A DNA stretch of 37,061 nt from a bacterium. GTDB taxonomy: Bacteria; Moduliflexota; Moduliflexia; Moduliflexales; JAUQPW01. A program made the position numbers and the translations under genes. The stretch covers positions 1 to 37,061 of the forward strand of contig JAUQPW010000053.1 of assembly GCA_030550175.1 (NCBI GenBank), written 5' to 3'. Numbering within the stretch: position 1 is the first letter of the stretch; each line of letters begins with the position of its first letter. Below, piece after piece: positions 8,999-15,647 of this stretch. A model generated the notes under the pieces. That model had not been told where the DNA came from and made no database searches. It saw nothing but the letters and a program-made list of their open reading frames with translations.

Positions 8999-10054
8999 CT
9001 AATCTTCAAAATACTGTTTCTTTAACCATTCTAGAAAGTCCAGTTCCAGATGGGCCTTAACTTTCCTTAACGACTCCGGTCGCTCGATGACCTTGGTGCC
9101 TTCCAGATAATCCACCATCACCGAAGCTGCCCAGGTGGTAGAGCGTAACACAATAAATGGAAGGACCAGCCGAAGATGCTCCAGAATAATAGCTTCCCTC
9201 GATTTGTCCGGACAATAATCAAAATAGGTTTTCAGAAAAAAGATTCGCTGCTCTTCACTGAGGATATAACGGTTATGCCGATATACCAAAGTCGGGCAGA
9301 GAAAGTGCGATAAGTCTCCGGCTACGGTTCCGTACTCAGCCCACTCCCAATCGACCAGATAAGCCCGATCCTGGGATTCGTCGATGAGCCAGTTATTAAA
9401 GGTGGCATCAATGTGATTAATTCCGTTAACCGGTTGGCTCAGCAAATAAGGTTCCTGGTCCTTTTTGATTTCCGCCTTTCGGATAAAGAATTCCAGAATC
9501 CTCTTAACCAGAGGATCTCCCTTCATACAATCCAAATATTTCTGAGCAAACCTCAGGCTTTCCCGGTAGTACAAAGTAAGGGGATGGGTATTCTTTAACA
9601 GGTGATTTTTTTCATCGGATATGGTCACGGCATGGAGTTGGGCATAGATCCTGGCGCACCTGGCCAGATCGTTATCATAATTTAAGATACGTCCGGGAAG
9701 GAAGGTCATTCCCATCAAAGGGTAAGGAAATCTCTGGCAGGAGAGATCCAGATAACAGGGCTCCGCCGTAATACCCAATCCTTTAAGGTATTCTAAGGTT
9801 TTGTATTCATAGGCAATCTGTTCCACGTTTGATTTCCATCGGGAAGGAATCAAACAAAATCGAAGGACCCAGGCAGGCGAAGCTGATTCAGACGGAGAAG
9901 AAAGCTTAAAAGCCAGATTGTTTTCCCCGGCCGCCAAAAAGGTCAGGGATACAGGCTTTGCTTTCAAATCCAATATCTCTCGAAGCGATTGATTTTCCGC
10001 TACATATCGGGCAAGTAGAGGTTGAAACTGATGGGCCAGTTGATATACATCCAT
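8999..10054 (-). CDS. APH/choline-kinase-family phosphotransferase
   Basis: The 351-residue protein has the aminoglycoside phosphotransferase/choline kinase fold. The catalytic loop is NHIDATFNNWL (His214, Asp216, Asn221), and the metal-binding loop is YLVDWEWAEYG (Asp235). The N-lobe glycine-rich-loop equivalent is probably LAAGENNLAFKL (40-51). Arg66 in VLRF sits where a Lys is common. It should phosphorylate a hydroxyl on a small molecule such as choline, an amino sugar or homoserine; the substrate cannot be read from sequence. An antibiotic-resistance role is not implied. The ORF ends 123 bases before the radical-SAM start. GGAG lies about 14 bases before the ATG. Confidence 0.8.
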   Translation of the reverse strand: MDVYQLAHQFQPLLARYVAENQSLREILDLKAKPVSLTFLAAGENNLAFKLSSPSESASPAWVLRFCLIPSRWKSNVEQIAYEYKTLEYLKGLGITAEPCYLDLSCQRFPYPLMGMTFLPGRILNYDNDLARCARIYAQLHAVTISDEKNHLLKNTHPLTLYYRESLRFAQKYLDCMKGDPLVKRILEFFIRKAEIKKDQEPYLLSQPVNGINHIDATFNNWLIDESQDRAYLVDWEWAEYGTVAGDLSHFLCPTLVYRHNRYILSEEQRIFFLKTYFDYCPDKSREAIILEHLRLVLPFIVLRSTTWAASVMVDYLEGTKVIERPESLRKVKAHLELDFLEWLKKQYFED

Positions 10055-10126
10055 ATATTATAAAGTCGCTCCTGTTTGAGAAAGCTTACAATTTTTTTAG
10101 AAAGGTTATAGGATAAATGGGCTTCT

Positions 10127-10729
10127 CTAAGGAAGAGAATGAGAAAATACAAAATACCAAAAAATGGGACCTCCCCATAAGGAAGTGTTGGCTAAAATTA
10201 ATAAGACCTTGCCCCATCCGGTCTTTATATACCTGAACACAGGAAAGGAGACGACCCATATAAGGAGAGACTCAAAAATGTAAAAATATTGACCAAAACT
10301 CCCCGGGTCCCAATAAGAGATGGGAGAGATAAATTTATATGAGCTCAAGGGAAAGAAATGGGCATGGCCATCTTCTTGATGGACGAAAAAATCTTCTGAA
10401 AAATGCAAGAGGCCGGCCATAAAGAAAACCAATAAGCGGGGCTTAGAAAAATAATACGCCAGTCCGGCCAGAATTAAAAAAACAGGAAAGGAGTGAAAAA
10501 GATTGAAAAGCATCTGCCAGTCTTCCCGAAAGTAAAGGGTCTTCCAGATGACCCGATGGGGGGTAGGAACGATCCATCGATACCAAAAGGTGAAGAAGAA
10601 GATGGGTATATCCGGCAAAATAGATCCACTTACAATGACAGAATTGAGATGATCTACAGGAATAGGCTTTTTTTCAAGGGTTTTTCTTAATAAAAAGAGA
10701 TTAAGGATGGCATGACTCTGGGTATTCAT
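10127..10729 (-). CDS. YdjM-like membrane protein, putative metal-dependent hydrolase
   Basis: A 200-residue protein with about five hydrophobic segments. It has the pattern of DUF457/YdjM-type proteins: an early His (SHAILN), GSILPD near 35-40, HSFPVFL near 79-85, and a polar stretch LLHFSEDFFVHQEDGHAHF rich in His and Asp between membrane segments, followed by PISYWDPG. These residues could bind a metal. Function is unknown in the family. No convincing ribosome-binding site is seen at the ATG. It follows the sigma-factor terminator and precedes the APH-like gene by 72 bases. Confidence 0.6.
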   Translation of the reverse strand: MNTQSHAILNLFLLRKTLEKKPIPVDHLNSVIVSGSILPDIPIFFFTFWYRWIVPTPHRVIWKTLYFREDWQMLFNLFHSFPVFLILAGLAYYFSKPRLLVFFMAGLLHFSEDFFVHQEDGHAHFFPLSSYKFISPISYWDPGSFGQYFYIFESLLIWVVSFPVFRYIKTGWGKVLLILANTSLWGGPIFWYFVFSHSLP

Positions 10730-10744
10730 AGGGTGGAGGTTCCG

Positions 10745-10822
10745 AATAAAAAAACTAAGGTCTGAACCTCTACCCTGCCCTCCTCGTCCACCAGGCGGGT
10801 AGGGTAGAAGTTCAGACCTTTC
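10745..10822 (-). terminator. Strong terminator of the sigma-factor gene
   Basis: Arms at 10757-10780 and 10797-10820 pair at 22 of 24 positions across a 16-base loop. On the minus strand the hairpin is followed by an A-to-U run of seven (10748-10754). It lies about 30 bases after the sigma-factor stop and isolates that gene from the membrane-protein gene downstream. Confidence 0.88.
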
Positions 10823-10851
10823 CAGGAAAAGAACAGTGGATAAACCAATAG

Positions 10852-11718
10852 CTAATTCAGATAATCTCCTAAACTCTTAGCATCTGCCCGCTTTTTTAAT
10901 CTTTCTTTGGCCCGCTTCTCCAACTGCCGAACCCTCTCGCGACTCAGATGTAACCTTCCCCCGATTTCTTCCAGGGTTAAAGGCCCTTCTCCATCCAGAC
11001 CAAATCGTAATCGCAGGATAGTCGCTTCCCGAGGCTCCAGCTCGTCTAGGAGTTTCCGAAGTTCCTCGATGAGGGTCTGGTTGACCACGGCCTCATCAGG
11101 TGCCAGACTATCTTTACTGGCCACAAGGTTCATCAGGCTGATATTTTCATCTTCCAGCGTTGGAGCATCGAGGGATAAAGGCCGTTTCGAGAATTCCAGG
11201 ATATCCCGGACCTCTTCCTCTGAAATATCCATTCGCTCGGCAATTTCCTTCGGAGTAGGCTCCCTTCCCTCTTTTTGCTGAGACAGCTCATTATAAGCCT
11301 TATCTAATTTTAATAAAAGCCCGGCTTGCTTTAAAGGTAGCCGAATGGTACGACCTTGTTCAGGTAAAGCCCGTAAGATAGACTGTCGGATCCACCACAC
11401 CGCATAGGAGATAAACTTAACTTTTTTTGAAGGATCGAACCGCTTCGCCGCTTCTATAAGCCCCAAATTACCTTCATTGATTAAATCGATCAAAGGTAAG
11501 CCGCATCCTTGGTAACTCTGAGCCACCTTTACTACAAACTTTAAGTTTCCTTCTACCAGGCGACGCATAGCTTCTGAATCCCCTTTCTGAATTCTCTCGG
11601 CTAACTCCTGCTCCTCCTTTCTGGTAGTGGTAGGGATTTTCCCGATGTCCTGGAGATAAAACCACAAGCTTTTATCCTGGGAAATCCCTGCCATGGTTTT
11701 GATTTTTAAAGTTTTCAT
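10852..11718 (-). CDS. RpoD/SigA-family RNA polymerase sigma factor
   Basis: The 288-residue protein contains sigma regions 1.2, 2, 3 and 4 but no region 1.1 and no long non-conserved insert. Region 2 reads LVEGNLKFVVKVAQSY through LIDLINEGNLGLIEAAKRFD and ISYAVWWIRQSI, which holds the -10 recognition and melting helices. Region 4 has LRLRFGLDGEGPLTLEEIG followed by the -35-binding helix SRERVRQLEKRA. The length suits a compact primary sigma or a group 2 (RpoS-like) factor; which of the two cannot be decided here. GGAGG lies just upstream of the ATG. The gene has its own promoter, a leader hairpin and a terminator, so it forms a single-gene unit. Confidence 0.92.
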   Translation of the reverse strand: MKTLKIKTMAGISQDKSLWFYLQDIGKIPTTTRKEEQELAERIQKGDSEAMRRLVEGNLKFVVKVAQSYQGCGLPLIDLINEGNLGLIEAAKRFDPSKKVKFISYAVWWIRQSILRALPEQGRTIRLPLKQAGLLLKLDKAYNELSQQKEGREPTPKEIAERMDISEEEVRDILEFSKRPLSLDAPTLEDENISLMNLVASKDSLAPDEAVVNQTLIEELRKLLDELEPREATILRLRFGLDGEGPLTLEEIGGRLHLSRERVRQLEKRAKERLKKRADAKSLGDYLN

Positions 11719-11814
11719 AACCCTCCTCTCCTTTAAGGATATTTTGTATCCTACGCCTCCTTTCCTTTGATTGTTTGATTGTTGAATCTAAGATACTATG
11801 TGGCACAAAATGAA

Positions 11815-11837
11815 GGCGAGGAATTAGAATCCTCGCC
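11815..11837 (-). promoter_or_regulatory. Leader hairpin of the sigma-factor mRNA
   Basis: GGCGAGG (11815-11821) and CCTCGCC (11831-11837) form a seven-pair stem extended by ATT/AAT. On the minus strand it lies between the predicted promoter and the start codon, about 100 bases before the ATG, and is followed by TTCATTTTG. It could act as a weak attenuator, an mRNA stabiliser, or a terminator for the gene at 11988-12362. Confidence 0.45.
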
Positions 11838-11864
11838 CTTTAAAATCTAGGGATGTAGAATACT

Positions 11865-11893
11865 AATATATAGAATATAAATTATTTTGTCAA
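11865..11893 (-). promoter_or_regulatory. Sigma-70-type promoter of the sigma-factor gene
   Basis: On the minus strand TTGACA (11888-11893) and TATATT (11865-11870) are separated by exactly 17 bases. The spacer and flanks are AT-rich. The predicted transcription start near 11857 gives a leader of about 140 bases before the ATG at 11718. Confidence 0.75.
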
Positions 11894-11987
11894 TACCCAT
11901 TCTAAATAATATCAATAAATAATACTTTAACCTAAGATATTATCAAATCTGGCCGTTAAAAGGACACTTTTCTTCTTATCCCAAAGT

Positions 11988-12362
11988 TTAATCTTCAATT
12001 TTTTCTATCAACTGCTCGATCACATCCACCACATCCCCGATCCTGAAAGGACGTTTCAGGACGGCGGCCCATTCAAATTCTTTAATTAAAGGTGCGTTCA
12101 ACTCCAGCACACCACCCAGGGCAATGACCGGAATACCCAATTGTTTGAGTCTCTCTAACTCTTTGGGCGTCAGAGATTGCCCACGTAACTCCAAAACTAT
12201 GATCTGAGGCTTTGGAGTCCTCGGATAACGAAGCCATCGAAGCGCGGTAGAGATCTCCTCATACCCAACCGCATCGAATCCCCGCTCAATCAACTCAGCT
12301 CGTAAGTATACACGCGGCCAATGTTGATTGCTAATGATCCATACAAGCGGTCTGGATTTCAA
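11988..12362 (-). CDS. Receiver-like protein lacking the phospho-acceptor Asp
   Basis: The 124-residue protein follows the alternating beta/alpha pattern of a CheY-type receiver domain: LVWIISN (beta 1), IIVLEL (beta 3), IPVIAL (beta 4) and VLKRPF (beta 5 with the conserved Lys103). The acidic pair after beta 1 is replaced by Ser-Asn-Gln, and the phospho-acceptor Asp after beta 3 is Glu58. It is therefore unlikely to be phosphorylated in the usual way and may be a pseudo-receiver acting by protein binding. No output domain is present. The start is TTG with GAGGAG about eight bases upstream. It is transcribed divergently from the secreted-protein gene at 12649. The family assignment rests on pattern, not strong identity. 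Confidence 0.6.
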   Translation of the reverse strand: MKSRPLVWIISNQHWPRVYLRAELIERGFDAVGYEEISTALRWLRYPRTPKPQIIVLELRGQSLTPKELERLKQLGIPVIALGGVLELNAPLIKEFEWAAVLKRPFRIGDVVDVIEQLIEKIED

Positions 12363-12434
12363 TTTGAGACTCCTCTTTTAAAAATCAAAAAAAGTTCTTT
12401 ATTAAATACCCCTGATAATTTAATTTTACAAAGT

Positions 12435-12478
12435 CCTTGTTTTGAAAACAAGGCTTGCAAAATTTATATTTATAAATT
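12435..12478. promoter_or_regulatory. Divergent promoter region with two perfect dyads
   Basis: On the plus strand TTGAAA (12442-12447) and TATATT (12465-12470) are 17 bases apart, a good promoter for the gene at 12649. A 9-1-9 perfect palindrome (CCTTGTTTT G AAAACAAGG, 12435-12453) covers the -35, and an 8-2-8 palindrome (AATTTATA TT TATAAATT, 12461-12478) covers the -10. A weaker minus-strand promoter, TTGTTT to TAAAAT, uses the first dyad as its -35 region and could serve the receiver-like gene. Dyads placed over promoter elements suggest operators, though AT-rich symmetry can arise by chance. Confidence 0.5.
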
Positions 12479-12648
12479 CTGCTAGCTTTTATTCTCATTA
12501 AAATGATGTCTATCGTTAAAGCTATGAAGGAATTCCGGCTTTTGGAAGTGCAAACATCTCGCTTATACATATAGGGCAAGAGGTCTGTGTTCCAAGATAT
12601 GGGCAAGATGCCTTGATCCACCTTTGTTCTCTGGAGAGGAAATAGATT

Positions 12649-13251
12649 ATGATTAAAAAAAGTATCCTTGGAATGGTGTGCATGTTTTTTTCATTAACAA
12701 TGGTGAATTCCATAACGGTAAGGGGTGAACCCACATGTGAAGTTGTACTTCCCAGCCCTGTTCAGGGAACAAGGGTAGGGGATCAAGTTCTGGTAAGAGG
12801 GGCCGCTTCCTTCCTTGGAGAGATAACCAGGAAGGATCGTATTACCTTCAGGTATGCAGATCTTCGAACTGTAAATCCTGAGATCGGCCCTCCGGTATAT
12901 GAAAAATTGACTCTTTATACCCAGGAATTCCGAAGTACAAAAAATATCACCTCAGAGGCCTGGCGAGAGCACTTCAAAACCTATACGCCCGGTCGTGTAG
13001 ATTCAATGCCTCACCTGTGTGAGATCTCAAGTCCCTATATTTTCTTTGTTCAGAGTTCAATTCCTTCCCCTTTCTTTAAAGAAGGTGAAGCCATCCAGTT
13101 CAGTGTCCGAATCGGAGTCATCTTTTTCTACGGCGAGCTTCGAATTGCGGAAGTATACGATGTGATTTTTCATACCCAGGATGGAACCGGAAGAGGAAAT
13201 ACCGTTGAAGGGATTATCCTGAGAGATGGAAGAATTCTCAAGCAGGAATAG
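12649..13251 (+). CDS. Secreted protein of unknown function
   Basis: A 200-residue protein that I do not recognise. The N-terminus (MIKKS followed by a hydrophobic stretch to about residue 22) is a signal peptide, with cleavage probably near VRGEP. The mature part is rich in beta-strand-like segments (VGDQVLVRG, IQFSVRIGVIFFYGELRIAEVYDV) and holds two cysteines, in TCEVVLP and PHLCEIS, that could form a disulfide. GGAGAGGAAAT lies upstream of the ATG. The gene is preceded by a 17-base-spaced promoter about 180 bases upstream and is followed immediately by the G-rich minisatellite. It is probably periplasmic or extracellular. Confidence 0.7.
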   Translation: MIKKSILGMVCMFFSLTMVNSITVRGEPTCEVVLPSPVQGTRVGDQVLVRGAASFLGEITRKDRITFRYADLRTVNPEIGPPVYEKLTLYTQEFRSTKNITSEAWREHFKTYTPGRVDSMPHLCEISSPYIFFVQSSIPSPFFKEGEAIQFSVRIGVIFFYGELRIAEVYDVIFHTQDGTGRGNTVEGIILRDGRILKQE

Positions 13252-13256
13252 GACTC

Positions 13257-13352
13257 TATGGGGGTATAGGGGTGTGGGAGTGTGGGGGTATGGGAGTATG
13301 GGGGTGTGGGGGTATGGGAGTATGGGGGTATGGAGGTATGGGGGTGTGGGAG
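13257..13352. repeat. Twelve-copy 8-bp G-rich minisatellite (TRTGGGRG)
   Basis: Twelve consecutive 8-base units fit TRTGGGRG: TATGGGGG four times, TATGGGAG twice, TGTGGGGG and TGTGGGAG twice each, and single TATAGGGG and TATGGAGG variants. The array starts six bases after the stop of the secreted-protein gene and ends about 70 bases before the rnpB promoter. Every unit has a G-run of at least three except TATGGAGG, so the plus strand could form G-quadruplexes. Small ORFs across it on both strands are artefacts of the repeat. Confidence 0.92.
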
Positions 13353-13419
13353 AAATTTCCAGGGGAGGCATAAAATTTACGAAAGTTTCTGTAAACCCTT
13401 TCTATGTGCGGTTTTTCTC

Positions 13420-13448
13420 TTGACAAATTCAGAACCAACGGCTAGATT
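13420..13448 (+). promoter_or_regulatory. Promoter of the RNase P RNA gene
   Basis: TTGACA (13420-13425) and TAGATT (13443-13448) are separated by exactly 17 bases. The expected start near 13455 is about 16 bases before the first base of the P1 helix of RNase P RNA. Confidence 0.75.
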
Positions 13449-13470
13449 GAAAACGGGGATTAGTTTTGGA

Positions 13471-13912
13471 GAGCTTTAAGCAGGCTGGATAATCGCTGGT
13501 GCCTTCGAGGCACGAGAGGAAAGTCCGGGCTCCACAGGGACAAGGTGCTGGGTAACACCCAGGCGGAGTGATCCGACGTCAAGTGCAACAGAGAGCAGAC
13601 CAGCCTAAGCGATAACCTCACTTCCAGCCCTTTTCCTCCTGGGAGAGGGGCTCCAGAGGGGAGGTTCTCGCCGGTGATGGGTGAAACGGTGGGGGGCGTA
13701 AGCCCTTAATGTAAGAGCCCACCAGCATCTGTGGTGACACAGATGGCTAGGCAAACACCACCTGGAGCAAGGCCAAATAGGGGAGTGTATCAGGAGAGTC
13801 CCGTCCTAAACTCCCGGGTAGGCCGCTGGAGGTGCCAGGTAACTGGCATCCTAGATGAATGATTATCGCCCGCAAGGGAACAGAACCCGGCTTACAGGCC
13901 TACTTAAAGCTC
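13471..13912 (+). ncRNA. rnpB: RNase P RNA, bacterial type A
   Basis: The catalytic RNA of ribonuclease P, which matures the 5' ends of tRNAs. The 5' conserved block GAGGAAAGTCCGGGCTCC is at 13516-13533 and the 3' block CAGAACCCGGCTTACAGG at 13881-13898, with AATGATTATCGCCCGCAAGG shortly before it. The P1 helix is visible: GAGCTTTAAGCAGGC at 13471-13485 pairs with GCCTACTTAAAGCTC at 13898-13912, with one G-T pair. The overall length of about 440 bases is slightly long for type A; the extra bases lie in the early variable region near 13620-13670. The ends are set by P1, and a few bases of processing on either side are possible. No U-run terminator is evident just downstream. Confidence 0.96.
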
Positions 13913-14005
13913 TTCCAATCTCCCCTTATCGCACAGGCAGTATGTAGTGGGTAGCCATCGTGGGGAGTCAGTCGCATCACCCCTTTACCTACAGGAGAAC
14001 TTGCC

Positions 14006-14626
14006 ATGATAAAACTTAACGACTTACCCAAAGCCCTCCCGATTTTTATTTTTATTTTAATCCTTCCCACCTCGATTTACGCTCAAAATCTTTTTGGAAA
14101 TCATTTATCCGGTGGAGTCGATATAGGGTTTGCCAGATTTACAAACAATGATAACGGCCTGGGAACGGGATTCAGCATTCGGGCTTACGGAGAATATACC
14201 TTTGCACCTCACTTATCCCTCACCCTCTTCGGAGGATATATCGAATTCGATGAAAATATCACCTTAGGAAGTGGGACTTTCTCCACTACTGAACCGACCC
14301 GATTTGATGAGGCCTATATAACCGGAGGAATTCGAGCCCGGTTGGTTTCCATAGGGGGATTTGTTCCATATATCATGGGGGGTGTAGGCGTCTACAACGG
14401 ACATAAAGAAATTGTAACACTCATTACCCCTGGAATCGCAGATACAACCAGAACTATCCAGAGTAACGATTTTGGATTTAATGTGGGGGGAGGCTTTGAA
14501 TACTTTTTAAACAAAAATGTCTCCTTGACCCTGGAAGTCCTTCTCCATTCTATCCAGGGGGATATCGATGAGGAAATTCTCGATATTACGGGAGGGTTAA
14601 GATATATTCCCATTTCCGTAAAATAG
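14006..14626 (+). CDS. Outer-membrane beta-barrel protein
   Basis: A 206-residue protein with a clear signal peptide (hydrophobic residues 10-25, cleavage after IYAQ or just before) and alternating strands typical of eight-stranded OmpA/OmpW-like barrels: GGVDIGFARF, TGFSIRAYGEYTF, LSLTLFGGYIEF, YITGGIRARLV, PYIMGGVGVYNG, GFNVGGGFEYF, VSLTLEVLLHS and ITGGLRYIPI at the end. No periplasmic peptidoglycan-binding domain follows. It probably sits in the outer membrane with a structural or small-solute role. CAGGAG lies about eight bases upstream of the ATG, and a terminator follows directly, so it is a single-gene unit downstream of rnpB. Confidence 0.8.
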   Translation: MIKLNDLPKALPIFIFILILPTSIYAQNLFGNHLSGGVDIGFARFTNNDNGLGTGFSIRAYGEYTFAPHLSLTLFGGYIEFDENITLGSGTFSTTEPTRFDEAYITGGIRARLVSIGGFVPYIMGGVGVYNGHKEIVTLITPGIADTTRTIQSNDFGFNVGGGFEYFLNKNVSLTLEVLLHSIQGDIDEEILDITGGLRYIPISVK

Positions 14627-14674
14627 AATTTATAAAAAGGCAAAAGGGAGAAGCCTGCTCCTTTATAAATTTTT
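14627..14674 (+). terminator. Terminator of the beta-barrel gene
   Basis: AATTTATAAA with two extra As and GG on the left pairs with CCTTTATAAATT on the right across GCAAAAGGGAGAAGC-type loop sequence, followed by TTTTT. It begins at the first base after the stop codon. Confidence 0.65.
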
Positions 14675-14784
14675 AAAAGCACTCTTCGATCTGCCTCAAA
14701 GGTTTATAAAGAGGGAAAAAGCCCATTCCTTTGAACACTTCCGATACCTGTTCTCGGCCCGGTGGAAAAGGTCATAACGAAGAT

Positions 14785-15489
14785 TTAGGGGGAGGCCTGT
14801 GGCTTTTTTAGTTGCGTAACCGGAACCCGTTTTTTTATCTTCTCGAGAGCTTTACCTGCCACCTGTCTGACCGATTTTTCGGGATCGTTTTGAACCAATC
14901 GGTTGAGTGGATCCAGGGTCCTTTCATCTCCAAACTCTCCTAAAGCCAGGGCTGCCTTCTCCCGAATAAAAGGATCCTTATCGCCGAGCATACCGATCAG
15001 GGGTTCTATAGCCCTTTCATCCTTTAAACGACCTAAAGATGTGACGGCGGCCAGGCGGATAAAATGATCTGAATGCTTTAAAGTCTTTATTAAAGGCTCG
15101 ACGGCTTGAGGATCATTTAGCTTACCCAGGGCCAGGGCAGCTTCCCGGCAAACATCTTTACTTTTGTCCGTAAGGGCCTGGATCAAGGGCTGTACAGCCC
15201 TTTTATCTCCTAAGGTTCCCAAGGCATTGGCCGCATTGCGACGTACTTCATTGTCTGGATCCTTTTCTAAGACCCGAATGAGAGGATCTACCCCTCGCGG
15301 ATCTTTCAAAAAACCCAGTTGATTGGCCGCATCCCTACGAAGGCTCTTTTCCGGGGAATTCAACTGCGCAATCCTCTGCTCCACTTCATCCCCTTGGGCC
15401 TTTAAAATCTCCCCTCCATAGAACAGAAATCCCCATAGGCCGATCAATAAAGTTAGCCCTAGCCTTATATACCCTTTGATATAAACCAT
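14785..15489 (-). CDS. Exported HEAT-repeat protein
   Basis: The 234-residue protein has a hydrophobic N-terminal segment (residues 9-26) ending near ILKAQG, a probable signal peptide, followed by about five tandem HEAT-like (PBS-lyase type) repeats of about 31 residues, each with the pattern RRNAANALGTLGDKRAVQPLI. The C-terminus is basic. Such repeats form a curved helical scaffold that binds other proteins; no catalytic residues are evident. It is transcribed away from the heparinase-like gene, and the two share a 158-base intergenic region with GTTGAC-type inverted repeats. It is probably periplasmic. The partner is unknown. Confidence 0.82.
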   Translation of the reverse strand: MVYIKGYIRLGLTLLIGLWGFLFYGGEILKAQGDEVEQRIAQLNSPEKSLRRDAANQLGFLKDPRGVDPLIRVLEKDPDNEVRRNAANALGTLGDKRAVQPLIQALTDKSKDVCREAALALGKLNDPQAVEPLIKTLKHSDHFIRLAAVTSLGRLKDERAIEPLIGMLGDKDPFIREKAALALGEFGDERTLDPLNRLVQNDPEKSVRQVAGKALEKIKKRVPVTQLKKPQASP

Positions 15490-15546
15490 GGAGGATAAAC
15501 CTTTTCCTGTTTGCCCTTCACAGCCTGACCTGACAAATGAAAAACG

Positions 15547-15612
15547 GTCAACGGAAAAGGGTTGACTTTTTTTAATACCTTAATTAAGTTGAGCTTAAAG
15601 GAAAAAGTCAAC
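15547..15612. promoter_or_regulatory. GTTGAC inverted repeats in the divergent promoter region
   Basis: GTTGACTTTTT at 15561-15571 and AAAAAGTCAAC at 15602-15612 are perfect 11-base complements 30 bases apart. A further GTCAAC at 15547-15552 forms a second dyad with the first copy, and the palindrome CTTAATTAAG (15579-15588) lies between. TTGACT (15562-15567) with TAAGTT (15585-15590), 17 bases apart, could be the promoter of the heparinase-like gene, which would place the arms at the -35 and just after the start. This may be an operator or a long hairpin. Confidence 0.4.
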
Positions 15613-15647
15613 GAAATTTTTTAAATTAAAGCATTCCCTGAGGTTTC

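Noticed and set aside
8999..10054. Antibiotic-resistance aminoglycoside phosphotransferase
   Set aside because: Only the general APH fold is supported; the sequence resembles choline/homoserine-kinase-type relatives as much, and no resistance context is present.
13257..13352. Possible CRISPR array
   Set aside because: The units are 8 bases with no spacers, and no cas genes are present.
13057..13479. Several overlapping short ORFs rich in Pro-His-Thr or Gly-Val-Trp on both strands
   Set aside because: They are translations of the 8-base G-rich repeat in different frames and run into rnpB or the secreted-protein gene.
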